Origin: an uncultured Alistipes sp.
GTDB lineage: Bacteria; Bacteroidota; Bacteroidia; Bacteroidales; Rikenellaceae
NCBI GenBank assembly: GCA_905213895.1
Contig: CAJMKE010000005.1
Span: 62,001 to 126,000, forward strand
Length of the DNA: 64,000 nucleotides
Reading direction: 5' to 3'
Shown piece after piece: positions 60,103-64,000 of the stretch. Positions within the stretch are counted from its first letter, which is position 1. Each line of letters opens with the position of its first letter. Below the pieces are notes generated by a model, which was not told where the DNA came from, made no database searches, and was given only the letters and a program-made list of their open reading frames with translations. Both the position numbers and the translations under genes were made by a program.

Positions 60103-60438
60103 ATGAAACAGTTCAATGCTGCGCATTTGGAGGTCAAGAAGACTTTCAAGGAGGGTTTCCAGACGCATCCGTATGAATGCGGATGGGCTGACGAAGCGAT
60201 ATTCTATATCCTCGTCGAGGATATGAAGGGCGAAAATGCCGAACTTAAAGCCAAGGTACAGATTTCGCTCGACGGTATACACTGGGCGGACGAGGGTACG
60301 GAGTTCGCTCCGATTCGCGAATGCGGTCTGCATTTCGTCAAGGTACGCGAGTTCGGCAATTATATCCGCCTTGCGACCGAGATTTCGGGTCGTGATGCCG
60401 AATTCAAACTGCTCGTCCAAATCGCCTGCAAAGGGTAG
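60103..60438 (+). CDS. Small beta-rich hypothetical protein
   Basis: A 111-residue cytoplasmic protein with no signal. Its strands (ALEVKKTF-like start, DEAIFYILVEDMKGENAELK, QISLDGIHWADEGTEFAP, FVKVREFGNYIRLATEISG, FKLLVQIACKG) look like a compact beta-sandwich. I recognise no family. It is the last gene of the rightward FAD oxidoreductase unit, after the long inverted repeat and before the terminator at 60518. Confidence 0.75.
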   Translation: MKQFNAAHLEVKKTFKEGFQTHPYECGWADEAIFYILVEDMKGENAELKAKVQISLDGIHWADEGTEFAPIRECGLHFVKVREFGNYIRLATEISGRDAEFKLLVQIACKG

Positions 60439-60460
60439 AGGGCGGTTGAGTTCGGACAAA

Positions 60461-60517
60461 TGTCCTTAACGACCTTAAAGTCCTTAACGACTTTAAAGAC
60501 TTTAAGGTCTCTAAACT
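60461..60517. repeat. 9-bp-period palindromic repeat, copy 9
   Basis: A long copy: TCCTTAACG, ACCTTAAAG, TCCTTAACG, ACTTTAAAG, ACTTTAAGG, TCTCTAAAC. It directly precedes the bidirectional terminator of convergent genes. Confidence 0.82.
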
Positions 60518-60545
60518 AAAAAGGCAGCCGCATGGCTGCCTTTTT
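60518..60545. terminator. Bidirectional intrinsic terminator
   Basis: AAAAAGGCAGCC, loop GCAT and GGCTGCCTTTTT form a 12-bp perfect stem with A/T runs on both sides, shared by the rightward hypothetical gene and the leftward symporter. Confidence 0.92.
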
Positions 60546-60563
60546 CATAGTAACTGTTTCCCG

Positions 60564-62276
60564 CTACTTTCCGTTTCGGGAATCCATGTATCGGTAAACC
60601 GCATATACGATTGCCAGACCGAACATTATCGCGCAAGACCAAGCCATGATGCTTCGGACAGCAGGGTCGAACGTTTCGGTGAAGAGCAGCCCTGCAAGCA
60701 GCAGAGCGATGCCGACTATCGTGGCTACGAAACATGTAACAGCCATGAGCGAATACTCTTTGGTTGCCTTTTTCGTTGCTTCCGACGGCTCTACATCCGC
60801 ATCGGGGTCGAGAATATTCTGTATCTTGTCGTAACCGGAATCCTCGATGCCGCGCAGTTTGGCGATGCACTCCAACGCACCCAACAATGCTACCGGCAGG
60901 AACAATCCTATCGCCGATTCGAGTACCGACGGTCTGATACCCGTGTCGATGCCGAACCGCAGCGTCAGTCCCACTATGTATGTAACTACCATTACTGCAA
61001 TCACCTGCTTGCCTGTGATGCGCTTGGAGAATACGCCCCAGACGGTCGGAATGCAGAGTGGCGCGATAACGAGCGTCAGGATAGTAACGACGACCTTCTC
61101 GGCACCTCCCGCATACGGAATAAGCAGCGCAAGCAGCAGTATCGCCAGACCGAACAGCAGCGTGAACAGACGTCCGATGCGGATAAGTTTCGCGTCGGAT
61201 GCTTCCAGATGTTTCGCGTTGTAGATGTCGTAGGTGAATACGTTGGCGTAGACGTTGAGCGTACCCGATACGCAACTGAGCGTCGCCGACACCATCGCCG
61301 CGAGCATCACTCCCAGCATGCCTTTCATCAGCACGAGTTTGCTCATCAGTATGTATGCCTGCTCCGGATTCGCCGACGGGTCGATTGTGCGGTAGACCAT
61401 TGCAGGGAAATACCAGATGATAGGGGTGAAGAGATAGAGTACGCCGACGAGATAGTTGCTCTTACGTGCGCCTTTCGCCGTCGGAACGCTGATGTAACGC
61501 TGGATGAACGGCCAGTCGCCGCCGACGGTGAATGCGTTGAGGAAGAACCACATTATCAGCCAGCCCCAAGGATATTCGTTGCTTGCCGGTATGAAATATC
61601 CCTCCGGTGCGCTGGCGATGAAGTTGCCGATGCCGCCGATTTCGTGAATCGACATAGGAATCATGAACACTACGACCGTCATCAGCACTCCGAACTGTAT
61701 CACGTCGGTCATCAGCACAGCGAGGAATCCGCCCGTTACGGTGTAAATCAGCGTGATGATGCCGAGTATGATAACCGCCCACGATACCGAGAGTTGCCCC
61801 GTCGCAGGGTCGGCGAGAACGTGTCCTTCGGGCAGTTGAATCAGTGTGGACATCACGACCGCGATTGCGTACAACGCTACCGCCGTGTGTCCTCCGCGAC
61901 CGATGATGCCGATGATGGTGTAGAAGTTAATCGTCGATTTGCCGAAACGTATTCCGAGAAACTCTCCCGGCGACTTGATTTTCATTTCGCGCCAGCGTCC
62001 CGCGATGTAACGCCCCGCGAAGAAGCAGGCGAAACCGAGAATGTTGCCGACGAGTGCCGCGACGAGTCCCGAACGATAGGCGACGCCGCCCCAGATTACG
62101 AAGGTACTCGCCGAAAACAGCGTCATGTAGGTGGACATTCCGGAGAGCCACCACGACGAGTTGCGACCGGCGATGAACATGTCCTCCGAACTCTTGATTC
62201 GGCGGGAGATAATCCAACTCACGAGGATTAACCCCAGAAAGTAGATGAATATGACTGCATAGTCGAGTGAATGCAT
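60564..62276 (-). CDS. Sodium:solute symporter (SSS family)
   Basis: A 570-residue inner-membrane protein with about 13-14 hydrophobic segments and SSS landmarks: DYAVIFIYFLGLILVSWIIS at the start, RNSSWWLSGMSTYMTLFSAS, YTVTGGFLAVLMTDVIQFGV and SATLSCVSGTLNVYANVFTY. It should use sodium to import a sugar, sialic acid or organic acid. It lies upstream of the bidirectional terminator and 40 bases after the second FAD oxidoreductase in a leftward pair, so it is the likely importer for the substrate of these oxidoreductases (inference). The exact solute cannot be read from sequence. Confidence 0.94.
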   Translation of the reverse strand: MHSLDYAVIFIYFLGLILVSWIISRRIKSSEDMFIAGRNSSWWLSGMSTYMTLFSASTFVIWGGVAYRSGLVAALVGNILGFACFFAGRYIAGRWREMKIKSPGEFLGIRFGKSTINFYTIIGIIGRGGHTAVALYAIAVVMSTLIQLPEGHVLADPATGQLSVSWAVIILGIITLIYTVTGGFLAVLMTDVIQFGVLMTVVVFMIPMSIHEIGGIGNFIASAPEGYFIPASNEYPWGWLIMWFFLNAFTVGGDWPFIQRYISVPTAKGARKSNYLVGVLYLFTPIIWYFPAMVYRTIDPSANPEQAYILMSKLVLMKGMLGVMLAAMVSATLSCVSGTLNVYANVFTYDIYNAKHLEASDAKLIRIGRLFTLLFGLAILLLALLIPYAGGAEKVVVTILTLVIAPLCIPTVWGVFSKRITGKQVIAVMVVTYIVGLTLRFGIDTGIRPSVLESAIGLFLPVALLGALECIAKLRGIEDSGYDKIQNILDPDADVEPSEATKKATKEYSLMAVTCFVATIVGIALLLAGLLFTETFDPAVRSIMAWSCAIMFGLAIVYAVYRYMDSRNGK

Positions 62277-62316
62277 AACTTATGAAGTTTTAGGTTGTTT
62301 TAAGGTTTTCCGTTTT

Positions 62317-63633
62317 TTACAGCGTCGCTCCCAACTCTTTGAGTTTCGCTACGAGAGCAGGTATGTCTGCATCCTGTACCGCGACATTCGCCTTGACGCA
62401 TTGCGCCGCAGCGACACCTGCCGCCTGTCCCGTTCCCATGCAACTTGCCTGAACGCGCAGCGATGCGAATGCCTGACGGTCGGCGGACAAGCAGCGTCCC
62501 GCAACGAGCAGATTCGGGAATTTCTCGGCAATCAGCGCGCGGTAAGGCACGAATGCCGGTTTTTCGAGAAAGTCGGCACGCTGGTCGCCGGTCTTGTTCG
62601 AGTGAATATCGATAGGGTGCGCACCGCGCGATATGCTGTCGTCGTAACGGTAAGCGTTCAGATACTCATTTGCCGTTATCGTGTGAACGCCGAGTATGCG
62701 TCGCGTTTCGCGTACTCCCGCCTGCGGAGCGACTGCCGAAACGTAGCAGTTGCGGAACTCCTCGAAATTATCGCGCAGAATCTCCGCCATGCGGAAGACA
62801 TCCTCGCGCAATCTGCATTCTGCACGTGTGTAGTCGCGGTTGTCGCATGCATCTGCTGCGGTACGGGTCATGTTCACCGCCACGCATCCGTCATGCAGGG
62901 TAGTGCAGAACCAAGGACCGCCGAATGCCGGCATATCGAGTTCGTCCTTCATCGCGAGCAGTTTCTTGCGAATCGGCAGGCAGTGGCAGTTCACGCCCTG
63001 CTTGTTGTGGTGCATCGCTTCGTTGATGAGCGGCGACTCGGTGTCCACGCCCGCGAGAATGAAGTATGTCGAGAGCGGCTGCAACGGTACGCCCTCCTCG
63101 CGCGGCTGCATCGGCACTCCCGCCATGTAGGCGAGGTCGCCGTCGCCCGTGGCGTCGATGAACATCTTCGACGAGACAGCCTCCGTACCGTTCTTGTTTT
63201 CGATGATTACCTGCTCGATTTTGCCCTCTTTCGCTATGCAGCCCGACAGGTACGAGTGCATGTAGAGCGTTATGCCCGCTTCGAGAGCCATGCGCTGCAT
63301 GCAGAGTTTGTAAACCTCGGGGTCGAAAGCGATGTTGCCGAGCGGTTTTTCGATATAGCCGCCGCCCATCTCTTCGAGCCGGTTCACGAACTCCCACGGA
63401 ATACCGCCTATGACGAGTTCTCCGCTGTAAGTGAAGACGCTGAGCGGGGTAACGTAACCCGCTGTCGCCATTCCTCCGAGGAATCCGTACTGCTCGATGA
63501 TGGCGGTTTTAGCACCCTCGCGAGCCGCTGCGACGGCAGCGATGAATCCGGCAGGACCTCCGCCGCAGACGACCACGTCGTATTCGCCTACGACGGGCAC
63601 TTTCTTTTCGATGGTTAAAGTTTTCGGTGTCAT
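62317..63633 (-). CDS. FAD-dependent oxidoreductase (FAD_oxidored family), second copy
   Basis: The 438-residue product is a paralogue of the enzyme at 57704-59005: DVVVCGGGPAGFIAAVAAAR, EQYGFLGGMATAGYVTPLS, KMFIDATGDGDLAYMAGVPM, AGVRETRRILGVHTITANEY and LLVAGRCLSADRQAFASLRV. It has an extra central region with many Cys and His (MHHNKQGVNCHCLPIRKK). It faces leftward, with the symporter downstream, so two FAD enzymes of the same family bracket the transporter from separate units. Predicted cytoplasmic; substrate unknown. Confidence 0.92.
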   Translation of the reverse strand: MTPKTLTIEKKVPVVGEYDVVVCGGGPAGFIAAVAAAREGAKTAIIEQYGFLGGMATAGYVTPLSVFTYSGELVIGGIPWEFVNRLEEMGGGYIEKPLGNIAFDPEVYKLCMQRMALEAGITLYMHSYLSGCIAKEGKIEQVIIENKNGTEAVSSKMFIDATGDGDLAYMAGVPMQPREEGVPLQPLSTYFILAGVDTESPLINEAMHHNKQGVNCHCLPIRKKLLAMKDELDMPAFGGPWFCTTLHDGCVAVNMTRTAADACDNRDYTRAECRLREDVFRMAEILRDNFEEFRNCYVSAVAPQAGVRETRRILGVHTITANEYLNAYRYDDSISRGAHPIDIHSNKTGDQRADFLEKPAFVPYRALIAEKFPNLLVAGRCLSADRQAFASLRVQASCMGTGQAAGVAAAQCVKANVAVQDADIPALVAKLKELGATL

Positions 63634-63822
63634 TGTGTTTTATCGGTATATTTTTCGGTATCGCAAAAATAACTTACAAATATAATATTTATTTGGTATC
63701 GTCGGTGCTTTTCCTGCGATAATTATAACGTTTTAGCAAATCTGCGCAATATTTTGCTCCGCCGACCGCAATAAATGCCGTTTGATGCCGTTGTATGCAG
63801 TGTCTGAATAATATTTCATAAT
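63634..63822. promoter_or_regulatory. Divergent intergenic region
   Basis: TATTTTTG on the minus strand (63670-63663) is a likely -7 element for the oxidoreductase-symporter pair, about 30 bases from its ATG. I see no gene in the remaining sequence and no clear plus-strand TAnnTTTG for the next gene. Confidence 0.45.
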
Positions 63823-64000
63823 ATGAATCCCATTGTCAAAACCTCGGTCGCCGCGATATTCCTGCTATTTTTTGCTGCCGTCCCTTTTCGTGGCAGCGGT
63901 GAGAACGCGAAATCGGCTATCGACAGTCTGCGTTCGGTACGAGACGGAAGATTGCGACCTGTCGAAAACCGAAGCATCCGAATCTACGACGTCGTCATAC
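63823..64000 (+). CDS. Secreted protein, N-terminal fragment
   Basis: An ATG at 63823 opens a frame that runs off the right edge, giving 59 residues: MNPIVKTSVAAIFLLFFAAV, PFRGSGENAKSAIDSLRSVR and RPVENRSIRIYDVVI. The first 25 residues form a signal peptide. The visible mature part is too short to assign. It is divergent from the oxidoreductase gene. Confidence 0.6.
   Translation, partial: MNPIVKTSVAAIFLLFFAAVPFRGSGENAKSAIDSLRSVRDGRLRPVENRSIRIYDVVI

Overview
The window looks like a chromosome segment of a gut Bacteroidales bacterium, most likely Alistipes or a close relative (Rikenellaceae). This is inferred from TAnnTTTG (-7) promoters of the Bacteroidetes sigma-ABfr type, a fused murF-alr gene, porX, an LptD-like giant, many SPII lipoproteins with acidic residues after the Cys, fimbrillin/DUF4493/PCMD/BACON proteins, and fairly GC-rich coding sequence. 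No rRNA, tRNA, CRISPR array, insertion sequence or prophage was recognised.

Layout. 1-6 kb: a truncated esterase, rarA, an RNA-led TM2/DUF2752 cassette, aspS, tadA and a TPR protein. 6-15.5 kb: a long leftward housekeeping run (lptD, grpE, dnaJ, a small membrane protein, mutL, rhomboid, EEP nuclease, YhcH). 15.5-23.6 kb: a rightward cell-envelope and DNA-maintenance run (amidase, MCE protein, mutS2, murF-alr, an RsmI-like methylase). 23.7-24.4 kb: an RNA-led HTH gene. 24.4-34.7 kb: one leftward surface operon (fimbrillin, three DUF4493 or PCMD lipoproteins, two paralogous outer-membrane proteins, a PCMD lipoprotein, an HD hydrolase). 34.9-39.3 kb: an S9 peptidase, NUDIX and porX. 39.4-41.1 kb: an AT-rich RNA-led membrane-protein cassette. 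41.2-46.5 kb: tsaE, panC-panD, DUF456 and an M16 peptidase. 46.6-57.5 kb: surface lipoproteins, DPP III and a fimbrillin/small peptide/Big2 operon. 57.7-63.6 kb: two FAD oxidoreductases, a hypothetical pair and an SSS symporter. The window ends in a truncated secreted protein.

Most notable: three loci (about 1673-1880 +, 23717-23955 +, 40831-41043 -) carry the same type of roughly 210-240-nt structured RNA. Each starts just after a TAnnTTTG promoter, has a small 5' hairpin and a long multi-helix arm whose pairing is kept by compensatory changes, has a strand after the apical hairpin that can pair with a GGCAC(C/T)(A/G)CG block near the 3' end, and ends in a U-rich run just before a small accessory gene set lying between housekeeping genes. 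I propose these as an RNA-plus-cargo cassette family.

Other recurring structure includes: degenerate 9-bp-period palindromic repeats (consensus near CTTTAAGGA/CCTTAAAGA) at about nine intergenic junctions, usually beside intrinsic terminators; two 9-G tracts in the N-terminal coding regions of surface lipoproteins (possible phase variation); and a pair of 12-bp direct repeats exactly 21 bp apart upstream of the fimbrillin operon.
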